Part shown: in pieces, positions 10,074-26,235 of the stretch
Position numbering within the stretch: position 1 is the first letter of the stretch
Layout of the letters: each line of letters begins with the position of its first letter
Assembly (NCBI RefSeq): GCF_964340395.1
Contig: NC_135562.1
Coordinates: 16,421,485-16,485,484 of the forward strand
Source of the DNA: Glandiceps talaboti
Lineage: Eukaryota; Hemichordata; Enteropneusta; Spengelidae
DNA length: 64,000 nucleotides
Reading direction: 5' to 3'
Notes under the pieces: model-generated
What the model saw: only the letters and a program-made list of their open reading frames with translations
Database searches by the model: none
Told to the model about the DNA's origin: nothing
Program-made: the position numbers and the translations under genes

Positions 10074-13000
10074 CTGCAGATAATAAAAAAAGAAGAAATG
10101 GTATTTAATTTGTAAGGATTTACTGGTGTATGAAAACTTTCTTCCTCTCTAAGTCTATGTTTTGATGAATACCCTTTACAATGAAATTGCAATGACAATG
10201 GGGTTATTCTGACAAAGGGATTTCTATTTTCCAATAAACTACAAAAAAATAAAGTACTTCATTTTTCCTTCTTTACTCTGATTGCATAATTCATTACATC
10301 ACGTGTATTAAAATGTCATCTTAAATGACATGTTCATGATATGTGACGTAATTTATGACTAAGAAATTAGATCATTGGATATTTAACCAGGGGTTGATGT
10401 AGACAGACGAAAAATAACTCTTTACGAAGGTGATTTATTTCCGTTGCTTTCAATGACACTGAAATATCAACACTGTTTTAATCCGTATTACGTCTCTTTG
10501 ATAAATTGTTCTTACTCAAAGGTGAACAGAGCGTTCGGTTGAATAAACATTTCGAATTCATTGCTGTCACATCGTATATCTCAATATATATCTTTAGTGT
10601 ATAATATATTATTTGATTCCAGAAACGGTGATGATTTGACTAGACACCGTGAATCTAGCCTAGAATCAAGTCGTGTGGGAATTAAGACTTTCACCCTTGT
10701 AGCTAAAATAATGTTGGATTGGTGATTCACTCTTACAATATGACATTTAATTCATACCCTCAGACAACATCTAATGCGAAAACAATTACATAAGTGCCGT
10801 GCACAGTGGGGATGTAGAAGTAGTCAAGTTTAAATGTTGATTATCAATTACAAAATACACAATTGCAGCCATTAAAATCATGAAGTCTATGTGTAATGTT
10901 TCCATTAGAAGCCTGTTTTTATTGCACAGAGAAAGAATAGCAATGCTTATCGCTGTTCAATGTGACTGGCCAAGGATCCTGGTGTGTTTTTTGTGTCTCT
11001 GTTATTGTTATTATAGAGCCGAAAGATGTCTATCTGTGTGTCAAAAAACGTAATGTCCCATGAGTAAAACACCAAGACTACACCATTTTAGCTACTAGTA
11101 TATAAATATGTCTAGCATAAGGCGAATGGGTTTGTATTCAACCTTAAAATATATGTGCGTATGATCACCATCGTCCTGCTCCAATCTCTTCCTTGTTTCT
11201 AATCACATAGTGACGTCAGGCGTCATCTCAGCTGGTAATAACCTGCTACGTTTTTCTGTCGTCATTTAAAAAAACGTTGGCCTTATACTAGGAATAGTGG
11301 GGAGGGAGGGGGGCACGCGATAGCCAAATTACCCCGCAACCTGATGACTCTACACTACCGTTAATGATGGCCATAACTTTGAAATCCATACTCGACTGTA
11401 CATAAATTCATAGGCGGGGGTCATAAAAGTTCATTGAGAAAATCATAGATTATGTTCTCAGTAAACTTGTCTTGTCGTCTGCTCTCTCCATTCTTAATAA
11501 TCAGTTTGTTTCAAGATATTTTGTAGATACCGTCTACTTCAGCATGACAGCTTGTTACTAGTCATAAATTGACATCTCTACGAGTTGTTTGCTAACCGTC
11601 TGATCGTCAACGATGTCATCTCACGGTTTAGTTGGTTGTTGAGTGTGATGATTTGCATAGGGTACCGTATTGAAATATGGTATCATAGTGAAACATTGGT
11701 TTGTTGTTTATCCGATGGACTGTGTTATGCGTATGTGCGTGATGAGACACGCTATTAAATATAATTAGACAACAGAAATGCAATTGTTTTATGGAATATA
11801 ACGGTATTTCAATACTTTGGGTTTGTGAATACTGATCCAACCGAACCTGTGAATAAACTTTATCTGATATTAAATAACGATAAGAATAGAATCGCCACCA
11901 TTAAAATTACGAATATACGTATTTCTGGCTATATGTGTAGGCTGACGACAATACAGGGTTTCAACGATACGGCAGACTCAAATTCGCCTCCATACGTTAA
12001 GATGACCAAATTTTTTTGTCGTCCGCCCTTGATTATAATAATATTTTGCTGAGTGGCAAGGACAAGCAATTGTCTGTACTATCGTCGTCATCTACAGTCA
12101 TGGCGGTAGCGACGACACTTGTTCACTAACAGAAGTTCTTTCATGACGGAAGTTATGCAAGTAGGGGTGCTGAGAGCATGCTAATTGTGTGGAGAAGCTG
12201 GGAAAGGCTTTGTTGCCAGGAATTTAATTTAAAAAAGATAGGGGGAAGTAAAGGAGAGGTAGAAATACATGAAGAAGACGATTTATGTTTTTATTTTTTG
12301 CTTCTTCTTTTTTTAAATTGCCCCATACTCGCTATAAAAATTAAAAATTAGAGTCCCCTTTATTAAGAGCCGCCGACACATGCCCTCAGCTATTTCTTTT
12401 GGGATAAACATACCCCAGCACTTGCAAAATTATTAGTACATATAAATAGAACATACTTAGCATAAAATATGTTAGCTTTATATTATGATTTTACCGTGGG
12501 AGGAGGGGGTGTAAAAATCGCCGACGGACGAGTCACCGACATAGCGCCAAGACTTTGTAGTTCTGCCTTTAAATATTAGCTGAGCGTTATATATAATGAA
12601 TTCGATAAAACCGATATTGCCTCAGTCATCATTCAATTATCAATCAACTCAAGTACGATGACATGATTAATGATAGCACGTGGGATGGTGACGGCGGAAC
12701 AATAGGCGCTAAATCCGGGACTCTACTGTTTAGGCACCTGGCTGGCTGCACATTCTCTTTTCAACTAGTTTTAACCCTAAGTTTGACCTTATGTCTCCCT
12801 TTGTTTGTCTATTGCTCTCACTAGCACTAGTCTTTCCTGACATACATACATATAAACAGTACATTTTGACGGGATTTCGACTATTTCAACATAACAAACA
12901 ACATGACAGTACCTGTTGTACGTAGTGAGGTTATTCCTATCCGACATAAGCCAATCGAAGGTTACTGATCCCCCCCCCACCAAATGGGTTAAGGGGTGGG

Positions 13001-13416
13001 GAGTTAATAATATATCTGGCGCTGTCATGAGTGATTCAATAATAATGTTGTTAAGCACATCAACAATGTTTTCGCATGTCTGAAAGGCTTTTCTCTATTT
13101 GAAAAGAAAATATTTTTAAAAAAGAGTGAAATAAAGAGTTTGACTCTTAGCAGACGATATTTAAGCTTAGTGAAGCATGTCATTAAAAGCCTTACAAGCT
13201 TGAAATGCAAACTTGGTGTATTTTCTACCCATGTTTTTTTGGTCTTCATTTACAGCATTGTGTCGTGGGTTATTAACTTCTTATTTACTTCTTAGGTTTC
13301 TTATTTTAGAAAAGACATCAGATCATTAATGAATTTATTAAATTTACATCTACAGTTTTATATTATTTTCACTCTCCTCATATACAAGTACGAAGAGATC
13401 AAAGTTTACCATACTA

Positions 13417-13429
13417 AGGTCAAAGGTCA
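13417..13429 (+). promoter_or_regulatory. Perfect DR1 nuclear-receptor-type motif
   Basis: Same 13 bases as 6607-6619, followed in both places by CACA--GA--ACTTACAAA, so the two sites are copies of one small repeat. Confidence 0.3.
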
Positions 13430-16217
13430 CAAACGAGTACTTACAAAGCTCAATATATCAAGACATGACAGTTTGGTTTATTTTTTTTTTTTTTAAATAT
13501 TACGCTGGGTATGTTAATCATTGAAGCGCGATTATAACTCAAGTTTTTATCATGGCTTAATAATATAGCTTTAATACTAATCTTGTCTTCTTATAAGGTT
13601 TATGAAACTACAGTCTAAAAACATCCAAGCGAATGTATTTTTTCGTCATCCTGGGTTTCTCGTTATGTCGGAAAATTAAACGGTGTGTACCCCTAAATAT
13701 ATGTGATACAAGTTGTTATTGAATGACACTAGACGGGGTTATCAATTGCCAGGTACAGTCGTCACATCGCATCACGTGAGACTACAAGATGCGCAGTTGA
13801 GTTTTAGATTATAACGATCACTCAATAAATATATAAAATATATAAATAGATACATTTTTTTGAGAAATGAGGATGATTGAGTAAAATGGATCTAGTTCAA
13901 AAGTCAGTCTATACGACACAGTACCAATTCCACATACAACACGTACAGATATGTGTTCACGATTGGGAAAATACTGCGATAGCTGTTGCCCTTGTGCAAC
14001 GAATTCTTGGCAATGAATTCTTGAGATTTGATTGTATAGGTTAGCGAAGTAGTAATTTGCAACTTGCGAATACGTTGTTTGCGTATGTCAATCTATTGTC
14101 CTATATTACTAAACCCTGCGATTACACAATGCGACGTAGGCATGTATCGCTACTTAAAATAACTATACAGCTTTTGTGCGGGTTTGTTGAAATGGTACAC
14201 GTGTATGTCGATTTGTGTAACTGGCTATGTCAGTGATATTGTAAATTCAATACTCTCACCTATTTGTAATCCATGCTAGTGAAATAATAAATTCGATCCC
14301 TTCACCAATCTGTAACTGTGATATCACGAGTGAAATAGTATATTGAAAAAAAATTTGACTCTAACGGTCATCACGCCAGGGACATATGGTAAATTCAGAC
14401 CATTCTCCGGTTTGTATCGGTCATGTGAGTTAAAAGTGTATATGCGACAAGTCATACGAAATGAAGCATATCAGTAACGTAAATTTAATAAATATACTCA
14501 AACCTTAACGTATAAACTACAACTTTATCTTTCAAGTAAAAATTGTAAATTCATCATATGACATTAACTCGATTATCATACTCGCATACTCAGAGCCAAT
14601 AACCCTCATTGTCAATATCACCGATTCCCTCCGCTACAACACAGTTAATATTGACGTAATGGGATGGTTGGAATTCGTTCAGTGTAGGTCACACACATAT
14701 CAACATTATACCCAATTTTGCACTTTTTATTGCGATCATCCATCAACATTAGGATCACACATGTCGCACTCAATTTGGATATCATACGACTCATGTATGT
14801 TTCATTCCATGTTTATTTATGTCCATTTCTCCTATGTAAATCTAACACACTTCGTAATCCGGCGACCACAGTGTTTGTGCAGCATGTGCGATAATATGAA
14901 AGGGAGACGGCGAGGCACGATCCTTATTTTGCTCGCTTTGCCCTCTTTGACGGTTGCGCATGCTAAAAATACATTCATTCAGCGAAATCGCAATTTTGAT
15001 AGGATTTGCATTATGGCGAGCCAACATGATGATATAATGCCTACCGATGACAGATGGCGGCTACAATAATAATATAAATATTCAAATGAACGCCATCTGA
15101 ATTTTTAAGTACAAAGTCGGTAATTACAACATTATCTGAACAGGAGCCAGTATTTAATGATTTACTATCGGAATTCTGTCTACTTCCATATTGTGTGCAG
15201 TAATAAATGGGAATTTTATGATATAACTTTACAACTTTGGAAATGCATTTGAAAATGTATCATGGCGTGCGCACATACACGTGTCGTATCGTCCGGGATT
15301 ACCTGTTTCCCGCCAAAACTGGAATTTACATTTTTGTAATTATGTAAAATGTTGACTTCATTTTGGAAGGGAATTATGCGCACAGTCGTTAGTTCTTTTG
15401 ATCAGCTTTCCATTTATTATCTTTTCCTTGACATTTATGTCAAATTTTGCTTTATTTTAGAGGGGAGGTGGAACGTATGAATAGTTGCTCAATCGTCGTC
15501 AAAAGTTTGATGCAAACGGGGAAAAGTATTGTGTCTCGTCATACGAGATTGCTGGGGTTCCGTCAGAACTTGAATCAGTGGCATTTATATCAACGCCTTC
15601 ACAGCAATGACAGGAATATTCTTTGTTATTGAACTGTCGTCAGAATTTAGGTGTAAATTGGCCATCCCTTCAAATTGATTTCTTTTCTGTGGCATTTATG
15701 TCAAATCATGACATTTTGGATGCGAATCATAAGTTGGTTTTTGTTATTGAATTGTCGTCAAAATGTATGGTACAGAATCGAAGCCAGTCTTTCAAATAGA
15801 TTTTTGTTAATAATGTTAAAAATGTCTGCATTCTTGTAAATGTCAGGACGTCTGGCATAAGGAGACAATAACTGGAATCTGGAACGATGGTGAGTAATCA
15901 TAGTTCTTTCTGAATTGCTACCATAATCAACCTCCTAACGTTCAGCTGTTATGTCGTTATTAAATGTGACTCCCACTATATAATATGTAATTTAGACAAA
16001 AACCTATAAATTATTGGCTGACGTAATCTTTATGCTAATGAACACTATGTAAACTGTTTTGAATATTGTTTGCAATGATTAATGATAGTCCTGCCACGAT
16101 CAGTAGGGACATCTTGCTAAAATATTCTCCAGTTACAAGAGTATGATATGAATCATGTCTTTATATAGGAGCACAATGAAAGCATCGCGTACTGTCTGTA
16201 ATGTGTAGTCTCAAACT

Positions 16218-16304
16218 AACAAACAAACAAACAAACAAACAAAAAACTACAGACAAACAAACAAACATACATACATACATACATACATACATACATACAT
16301 ACAT

Positions 16305-16347
<43 letters not shown>

Positions 16348-16418
16348 AACAAACAAACTAAAGATGGACAAACAAACAAACAAATAGACACAAACAAACC
16401 ACAGACATACAGACTGAC

Positions 16419-16450
<32 letters not shown>

Positions 16451-16501
16451 TGACTGACTGTCAGACAACACACAAACACACAAAGAAACAAACGAACGAC
16501 C

Positions 16502-16538
<37 letters not shown>

Positions 16539-16542
16539 TATG
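16218..16542. repeat. Compound AAAC / CATA / CAGA array
   Basis: Blocks of AAAC, CATA, CAGA, AAAC again, imperfect CAGA/CTGA, then pure CAGA. Long open frames on both strands are repeat artefacts. Confidence 0.95.
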
Positions 16543-17663
16543 TCTTTGTTTCGACATACATATTTTGGCTTGTGTTGATTTATACCATTTAGGATTGCTA
16601 TCAAGATAACTAACTTTATTGGGAATTAATGGTTCTGATTTGATATTTTTGAGATGTCTCCGAATGTACATCACATTTGTTAGACCCGTACGCGTTTAAT
16701 GCCGCCGAATTAATGCTTAGCAAATTCTTGCTTATATGGATATGTGTGGTGCGTATCATCTTCATTTTAAATATAATGTGTTTTCATTGTAAATGATGTT
16801 CATTGAAGATTAAGTTAGAAGAAGTTATAATTAGAAGAACGGAATTGTCTGTTTTTTTGTGATGTTTTAGTCTAAATTACTGTATTAATAAGGATATGGA
16901 ATTGAAAACTAGAAGCGAATGATTTCGAATACTTATGTTATTACGGTATCATCTTTGCTGGCTCAATTTGCTACAAAGGGACAAATCGTTATATTGAATA
17001 GTAGAAAGACAATATTGCTTATCAAGGCTGCAGGCTATACTATGCTTCTACACAAATTGGTCATCACCATCAAAAAACGTGACGACTCAGTTTAAACAGA
17101 AAATAAATCAACAAAGATTACAACACAAATCTAGCGTTGTTATTGATTCAAGCCCCGGGGCTTAAGCTGTCATCATTATCACCGTAAATTTCATCTAGAG
17201 ATTCGCCTGTTAATTCCTCTGCAAGCTGTGAAATTGTCCGTTATTTTTTGTCAATTAATGATGCCAGACAGGTCGGATAAGAATTAGGTAGATTAATCAA
17301 ATTAATTCAACATTAATTATAACGACGGAACTGCAATGCGTTCAAGTTGAGCGAATTTGCAATAAATGAGCAACGGTAATATGTTCTCAAAACGTTCACT
17401 TTTGTCACACTATCCCCCATATATTTTGAAATGAACGCTTAAGGGTATGACATCTCACGCTTGGAAATTCTAGCCTGAACAGCTCATTAAGTTTGTCTCA
17501 ACATACTGCCTTTAGAGGTGTTGTGTTTAAAGTAAATATGAAATTGACAAGGACAAGATGACAGGTAATTATATGTCAGCCGTAAAAGGTCGGTGCTAAT
17601 GTGTCCCACAGTTCTGATAAATATCACATAGTGCCCCACCATTACGATCAGTGCCTGCTAAAT

Positions 17664-17710
17664 TACACACACACACACACATACATACATACATACATAC
17701 ATACATACAT

Positions 17711-17741
<31 letters not shown>

Positions 17742-17794
17742 TACACACATACATACATACATACATACATACATACATACATACATACATACAC
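17664..17794. repeat. CA / CATA / CA / CATA array
   Basis: Two CATA blocks separated by a CA block and led by CA. Confidence 0.95.
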
Positions 17795-18389
17795 GGCATT
17801 CTTCGATATAACTTACATGCCATGAGGTCTTATAAATTAAGTACTAATTACTAATAGATTTAATGTTAGCTTACGTTAATTGCTCCGACATGAGAATTGA
17901 AAATTGTTCTAGTAAACCCAACACAAAAAGTATTATTAGCTTGTAAGACAGCGTACATTGCGATGTTCTTTGCATTGATAATATTGATGTGTGTTTTATG
18001 AGCATGCGTAGATATGAGTGTGTGAAGAATAATGTTCGATTTTGAATGACAGCCGATGTGACAGCGAATGACTGGCAGCTTATTATGAATCGGTTTGAGC
18101 TTTAAAGTCTTCGCAAATTTAATTACTATCAGGTTTATCGATGAAACGTTGATTGTTTTTGTATAAAAAATAGAGAGTGTTTGAATTAGTTTTCCAAGTT
18201 TAATTAACTTTGAAAGGGCAGGGAAAAGTTCCCTTGTATCGATAACTGGATAGATAAATGAATGTTTTGAGTATTCGCTTGTGTGTTGTTTTGGACTAAT
18301 GCCCAGGAATTTGTGTGTATGTGTATATGTATATGAATATGTGGGTTTTCATGTGTCTACATGTAGTATGGCAAACACACACCACATAC

Positions 18390-18390
<1 letters not shown>

Positions 18391-18465
<75 letters not shown>

Positions 18466-18595
18466 TATATATATATATATATATAGTTATATATATATTA
18501 TATAGTTATATATAGTTATATATAGTTATATATATAAAGTTACATATATAATAATATATATGGTTATACATGGTTATATATAGTTAGATATGTCT
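18391..18595. repeat. (TA)n array decaying into TATAGT units
   Basis: Pure TA for about 70 bases, then TA blocks interrupted by AGT that grade into imperfect GTTATATATA units. Confidence 0.93.
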
Positions 18596-19459
18596 GTATT
18601 TATCTATCACGAATAGTTTTGATTGTTAACTCTGGAGTCACTACACTGCAGGACTCTTTTGACAATAGAGTGTAATTCTCTAACCGTATTATTTCTAATC
18701 GATTTTAGTTCAGCTTTAGTTCACATCTATTTCTGATTTATTCCAGGTTTAGTTTAGATTCCAATTCGATTCATTTTCATTATATACTACGTATGAGGTT
18801 ATTTGATGCACATTCCAATTTTAATTGTAAAGGCAGACGTGCCCAGTACACCGGAAAACATCAATACTCCTGAAACACTAACGGTATTAAAAATCTAAAT
18901 TCTGATTTATTCATAGACTGTAAAATGGCAATTTCGACATAAATTTGCATGTCAAGGCTAGTTTTATTAGCCATTTTGAAATTAAGATTTTACAGAATAT
19001 GGTAAAACTACGTCAATAAATTTGTCTTAAGGGTAAGAATACCTTTTAAATTCGCTATGTTTAATAAAACTTGGATCTTTAGCAAGGTCAAAATGCGTTG
19101 GTTTCATCCACTTTTCCATCGATCAGAACTGACCCGGAAGTGACGTACAGGCCTAGGTAAGGAACTTCCGTTAAAGATATTGTCGACTGTGTTTTTTTGT
19201 TATTTGCTTACAACAACAATAGAAGTTGCACACCCCTTCCACTTAAAGTTCTGATCGTTGCCATACTGATAACTTCATACTGATAGGTCCAAGTTACTGA
19301 ATCCAACACAATTTAGTTCATTTAAATTCCAGGTTTTTTTAAAAATAAAATACATGGTGATTTGCCAAGGTATCATTTCTCTTCAACATAGAATGAAAGT
19401 AGGATATAAAAGAACATATAAAAGATTAATATTATTGTCTCTTTCTGCACGAAAAAATA

Positions 19460-19640
19460 CCTCAAGGTTACTATCCAAGTCAAAATCATAGAACCACCAT
19501 ACACATTTCAAAAATAGAGGTCAAAATGAACCTATGACATTTTACAATCCAATATGGCCACCCAATATTGTATAGAAAATAAAACACTGTTAATTGCCTT
19601 GAAAACGTGATGATTAACCCCAAAACCAGGAACAAGCTTT
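19460..19640 (+). repeat. Dispersed repeat family C, copy 1
   Basis: Ordered shared motifs with 53895-54095: GTCAAAATCA, ATAGAGGTCAAAA, ATTTTA-AATCCAATAT, and ACCAGGAACAA at the right end. Identity between copies is modest, consistent with an old transposon-derived repeat. Confidence 0.5.
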
Positions 19641-22109
19641 TTCATAATAAATATTTAAGAAAAAGTTGATTTGCATTCGCATGTTCAGACAGGCTATCAA
19701 GGCACTTTCAAACATTATAATTTTGCTAATTGTTGCCGTAATCTGTCTCAACGCCTATGCATTAAATAAGGTTGACTAAATTTGTTAAATTATTAAAACT
19801 AGGGTAGGATACATATCTGATCTTGGTCATGTATTTACATCAACGTTCAAAATTATTGAATTATCTAGGTTGACACATATCCAACATAAAGTATACTAAA
19901 ATAAAAACATTTACTTGAAATGGATTAGCTCTTTGCAAAGTTTACAGTGTATAACAATGAATGCTGTGATTATTTGTCCGATTTTAAAATGTATAAATTC
20001 GGTATCATAAAGTTACTGAGCTCTTCAATATACTCAACCTTCGTCAAATCTGAAATAATGATATCACTGATCAAGAAAAAAATGTTCAAATACGAGTTTT
20101 GAAAATTTACATGAACAGACAGAGGAAAGCGAAATAGGAAACAAAACATGTCAACTCATTTTCGTGGTAATGTGTTTACATCATTAAATAGATCATTTTG
20201 CAAAGGTATAAATTTCTCTGTTAGGTTCCGATAGTTGAATTTCATTGGATTTAATTGTTCACAGTCAGAAAGATTTTGTCTTCAAGATTATAGCGATATA
20301 ATTATGGAAGAGAACATGGCTATTATTTAGTTTTACAGTGAAATGACACATATAGTCACAACAATGAATTGCTCCATTTACCCAAGAAACTAGGTAAACA
20401 CTGTCATTCAATACATCTCGTCTGGTATGTGCATGCAGCTGTCATTGCTTCCCAACGCCTCCCTGCATACAAGTTTTGATTACTTGTGTGTATGTGTGAT
20501 TACCAGTGATTATATGTGCCTACCCAGTTTGTTTACAAATCACTTACTGTACATACCAGAAGAAAACTTTTGCAATTAATGACAATTAATCTGTTGTTTT
20601 ACATGATCAATGACCTTTAGTAAAGTGGTTTTATCCTAATAAATCCCATTTTTAAACCATATTTGCAGTCATAAAACTGTAAATGTGACTCGCTTACAGA
20701 AACATTCTCAACATTTAATATGTCACATTTGTCGAGTTTTGGCGTTTCGGATGTGTCTTGATCTAATATTGATATACAAGATAATGGGCTGAACATATAA
20801 AAGAAATGTAATTTATTTTACCTTAGCAATAAAAGTCCTTCTTTTTAGCTATTTAATTGTCTACAAGGGACTGTTATTCCTTCTAGCGAAAATTAACAAG
20901 CCATTTACTCCAGTTTTAATTTCCCCGAAGCTTAAAACCTGACGATAAAATTCGACATAGATCAATAACATGAAGCTATATAATGGAAAACCTTTTTCTA
21001 AACAAACAGCTCGCAGTAAAGGGTCGTTTGAGGTTATTACAATAAGTCGACGCTAGGATATTTCACAGTATAAATCTGTATGATGGTTTTGATGAAATGT
21101 ACACCCAAAGTAGTTTATCGTCCTTGGATATTTTTAATGTTTTCGCAAGTGAACGACACAGCACGTGTAACTAGACATCTCATTGACAAATACCCCTTAA
21201 TACCGTCTAACATTAAATCGACTCATTTTGACAAATAAAAGAGGTTGCAATTTCCTTTCATGCCGAGTTTTAGGAAATTTGTAACTTCCGGACTTGCGGT
21301 CGTCTACACTTGTGTCTGTTTTCCCATGGACACTTAAGGTGAATACAAATTACTTTAATGAGATAATGCTGTTGTCTCAATATTTTCTTACGCCAGAAAT
21401 CTTTTCAACAACGAGAAACTTGATATTGCATCTTCTCTCCATGCCTCAACAATTGACGGCACTTCCTTGACTTGTATCTCCTGACTCGACAAACATTTTA
21501 CTATATGTGTACATTATTTCGTTTCACTTGACAAATTGCTAAATCGTACCGTCTGAGATGACAAAATTTGAAGTACAATTCTTTCATTTTTACCCATTGA
21601 CATTTTTGTCAAAGTGTACGTTGTTACGATGTACATGATTTGGCGATGATATGTTAAAATAATCATGGTACATGCAAGTTCAAAGACAACTGTGATATGT
21701 TTGTAATATTTTTGTCTCGCCATGTAATGGGAAAAGCAATATTAGTGAGATATTTTCCGAACCAGACGATGAAAAGAGGCCTTGTAAGTAACATTTCATC
21801 GACCAAGATTGAAGTCTTATTTCCAGTCAACTGGCTTCATTTGTATATACACAGTATTTGTGTCAGCTATTAACATGTCAGTCTGTACGTCTGTTTATCA
21901 GTAAATCATTTTACAACATTGTCTATTTTCGCCTTGAATATCTTTCTGCAATATCTGTCTGCTGTCATACCTGACTGTTTGGCTAGCTGTCACGTAACGC
22001 CACATAAATCTAAATGTCTGAATTGCCTACAGCCCTATAATATTCTAATATATATGATTATATTATGTTTACCTTATACAAAGGGAGGCTACATTGTAGA
22101 GATGAAAGG

Positions 22110-22210
22110 TGTATGTGTGTATGTGTATGTATATGTGTATGTGTGTGTGCGCGTATGTATGTGTTTTTGCGTCTGTCTGTCTTTCTGTCTCTGTCTCTTT
22201 GTCTGTCTCT
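22110..22210. repeat. Imperfect GTAT / GTGT / GTCT array
   Basis: Degenerate GTAT, GT and CTGTCT blocks directly left of the core-repeat block that starts about 22310. Confidence 0.8.
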
Positions 22211-22309
22211 GCATCATCGATTTCTCAAATGCTGCAGGCTCAATTCAAAACAACTTTTGTGAACATATTATTTAGGGTAATGGATAGAACTTATTAGGTT
22301 TTGGTAAAC

Positions 22310-22830
22310 ATTTCCATGAATATTAATGACCATTTGCGAATAATTAATGGTTTTTGGTAATTAGGCTATATACTAAGAATGCACGCTTCAAATTCAGTAT
22401 AATTTGGTACATACATTGATGATAATAAACTGCACCTGTCATATAAAGTTTAATGTAATATAGCTGTTAGTTATAATGACTCAATTGCATAATTAATGTT
22501 TTTCAGTAATTAGGCTATATCTTGAAAATGTACACTTCAAATTTAATAAAATTTGGTACATACTTTAAACATGAATAAAAGCATATGTTCCGAAAGATTG
22601 TTGATGTAAGCGTTTGCGTTATTAATGATTTTCAGTACTTAGGCTTTATCTTACGAATGCATACTTCAAATTCAATAACACACTTATATTAATCACATGT
22701 GTTCTGGAAAGCTTGCTTATGCAGCTTTTAATTTTACTGAATTATTTGATTATTAAAGATTTTCACTCTTCAAATTCAATTAAATTTGGTACATACCTCA
22801 AAGACAACTTATCCCACCCATATGTGTTGT
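22310..22830. repeat. Four-copy degenerate tandem core repeat (about 100-150 bp unit)
   Basis: The block CTTCAAATT-AAT--AATTTGGTACATAC recurs with starts at 22386, 22535, 22664 and 22768. In the first three copies it is preceded by AATTAATG-TTTT-AGTAATTAGGC and a TATATCTTA-GAATG-A-A stretch. Spacing shrinks from 149 to 129 to 104 bases, and the third copy lacks the GGTACATAC end. No conserved frame. Confidence 0.75.
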
Positions 22831-24152
22831 TGCTTTTCAACGAATAGTGTGTGTAGAACCAAAATCTAATGGTTTTGCTATTAAATTAAGGAAAGCATTC
22901 ATTTTAAATCTGGTTAAAATGACAATGAAAAGTAGCTAATATTTGTTTATTTTATTCTTTCCCCTATCATCTATCCGTCGCATGACAGTCATCGCTCCCT
23001 TACCGTAATTCCTTAAACTTAGTGTCTTAACGTAGCAGTCTTGCATTTGGTCACCAATGCAAATCATTCACATAACAACTTCTGTCCGACAAGGTTCCTA
23101 ATTACACAACTTGGTTAAAAGAACCATAATTGTGTCCAATAACTAGCGATTCAGAAAGAAATTGCAGACACAATTGGCGCTCCAATCTAATATGTACACC
23201 AAAAAGATTCATAACCGGCCTCTTTCATTACCCCATTATCATGACCCTACAATCAAACGAAAGTCTCTAACAATGTTCAATATACACTTTTCAAAAAAGA
23301 GAAGGAAACAGACATCTGAAATTACAATTACAACCTACAATCTATGAATAATAATAATACTGTTTCCCACTCTGTGCTCAAAGCACTTTATAATAACTCA
23401 TGAATTCAAAGGCCATTTAACAACAATGTTGGTAGGGTTTGAATAGCCATATTGGAAAAGTAACTCAAGTTGATGTGATAACCAACGGACAATAAAGTTG
23501 GAAGCCGATTGTAGTTAACAAAATCAATATGCTAAACGTTAATCCTATTTGTTAGCAATTTTATTATTTTTTGTCTCAACACACCATACGTTAAAACTAT
23601 TTATGCAAATTAATATGTCCTAATTTTAGAATAATATTAATGGCTAAAACATAGTACGGTCCCCACCCAATATGGACAGCTGTCAAATGAGTGGTAACAG
23701 ACGTTTACGAGATAGAGCGAACGGATATGAGTAATATACTCCAATGACGTCGACTATGAACATTTTCCCGCCATTATTTCTCATTCCTTGCCATGGTTTT
23801 TTAAAAAAAAAAACACATTTTGAAGATCTTTTTATTATTTGTAATATTTTATCGTATAAAGGACATAGTATATGTCATGCAATAAAAAGCAAGAATTTGT
23901 TGAACAAGTATTTTAAGATATTACCATATTCGACAAGAATTTGGTATCAAAACATTCCTACTTTGAGTGGATCAGGAATAGTTGTGGTAGAATTGAGTAT
24001 GTGAATGTTATGATAGGGTTTCTCATCAATCGTGTTTTGACTTCAAATACATAACTGTATCCATTCTTTCCCCTTTCGCAGCTTGATTTTTTTCACTGTA
24101 AATTATGACACACATAGACGTAGTTTCCTTAATAACAACCAGTGTGTCATGT

Positions 24153-24807
<655 letters not shown>

Positions 24808-26106
24808 GCGAATATATAACTACATATATAATGACAAATAAAATGATAAATAAAATTGGTCTTTACACTTCCGTACAAAGTATTTCCACAACAAAATATT
24901 GAAGACTTAAAGCAATAAGATGTTAAACACAGATATATATTTACCGGTGTAAAAGGTTTTTTTTTACCTATTGTATATCAGACAGGAATTTGTTTATTTG
25001 CGAAATGATGTATTCCAATATAATACTGATAATTCTGAAATTATTGAGTTTACGTTATTTAAGAAAGAAATTGTCGAACGATTGCGCTGATAATTAATGT
25101 CAATATAAATCAATGAATAGGCGATACCAAATGTAGAGGTTGAAGAATATTAATGAGTCTATGAATCCATCTTCTTTTCCAGCCGACGACTTAATCATCC
25201 AGCCACTGTTATTGTTATCATTCCAAGCTGACGCCTTTTTTTATTTCAATGCACTGAAATTAATCTATATTCATTGAAAAACATTTCAGGTATTATACAA
25301 CTGTGTATATGGTATATTTCACTTCGGATTTTTTCCTCCTAGCAAATCATGTTGATCCGTATATTAATGTTTGAAGTAATAACTAAAATATCATTAATAA
25401 AAAAAAAAGAAAAAAAAAAGATTCATTGATAAAAAGATAGGTAGGTATGCATAATCACTGATTCTGTCGCGGATGTGCACTGAAATACTGCAATTATATA
25501 TTTAACATTGTGTTTAATTCAGTAATATTAACATATATAGCGAAATTAGGCTTTCATTTTGCAGTGCAATTGCTAAGAATTACATATATAATCGTTATAC
25601 TGCAATAACTGAGTACAATAGCGATAGACATCATACGACCAGGTTTTTGTGTCAGTTTGTAGAGGTACCCTCAGGGTTAGTCATTACACACAATGCGTGG
25701 CGGCAAACTTCACAAAATGCATTGATACACACTATGGATGGCGTTTGGTTTATTAAACTGTCAAAATTAGTGATTGATATGTTGCATTTCCCTCGCATTT
25801 CTTTTAAACAAACCTCAACTGTTAGCGATGATTTGTTAGAGTACCTGTTCCAATGCCCTTCATTTATTCCTGAGTCTATTGAATACAATAGTCTGAGTTA
25901 ACAGCTCAATTTAATTGTGGGTAATCTTCTATTTCGTACATTGTCATGGTTACACCCTTAGAGAGTAATTCAGGAAGGAAACAGCGTATTGTTCGAAAAT
26001 AATCGATAAATATCGTTGTGCTGTGTATCTTTTTACTAATATTTTCATGGCTAAGCGTTCCTGCCAAAATTCGACTAATCGTTGCTCTGACTGTCCGTTA
26101 GTATTC

Positions 26107-26235
<129 letters not shown>

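Noticed and set aside
16218-16542. Regular short repeats resembling a CRISPR array
   Set aside because: Units are 4 bases with no spacers; this is a eukaryotic compound microsatellite.
25647-25901. Overlapping open frames on both strands (84 and 78 codons)
   Set aside because: Mirror-frame openness in AT-moderate DNA with no recognised domain; treated as chance.
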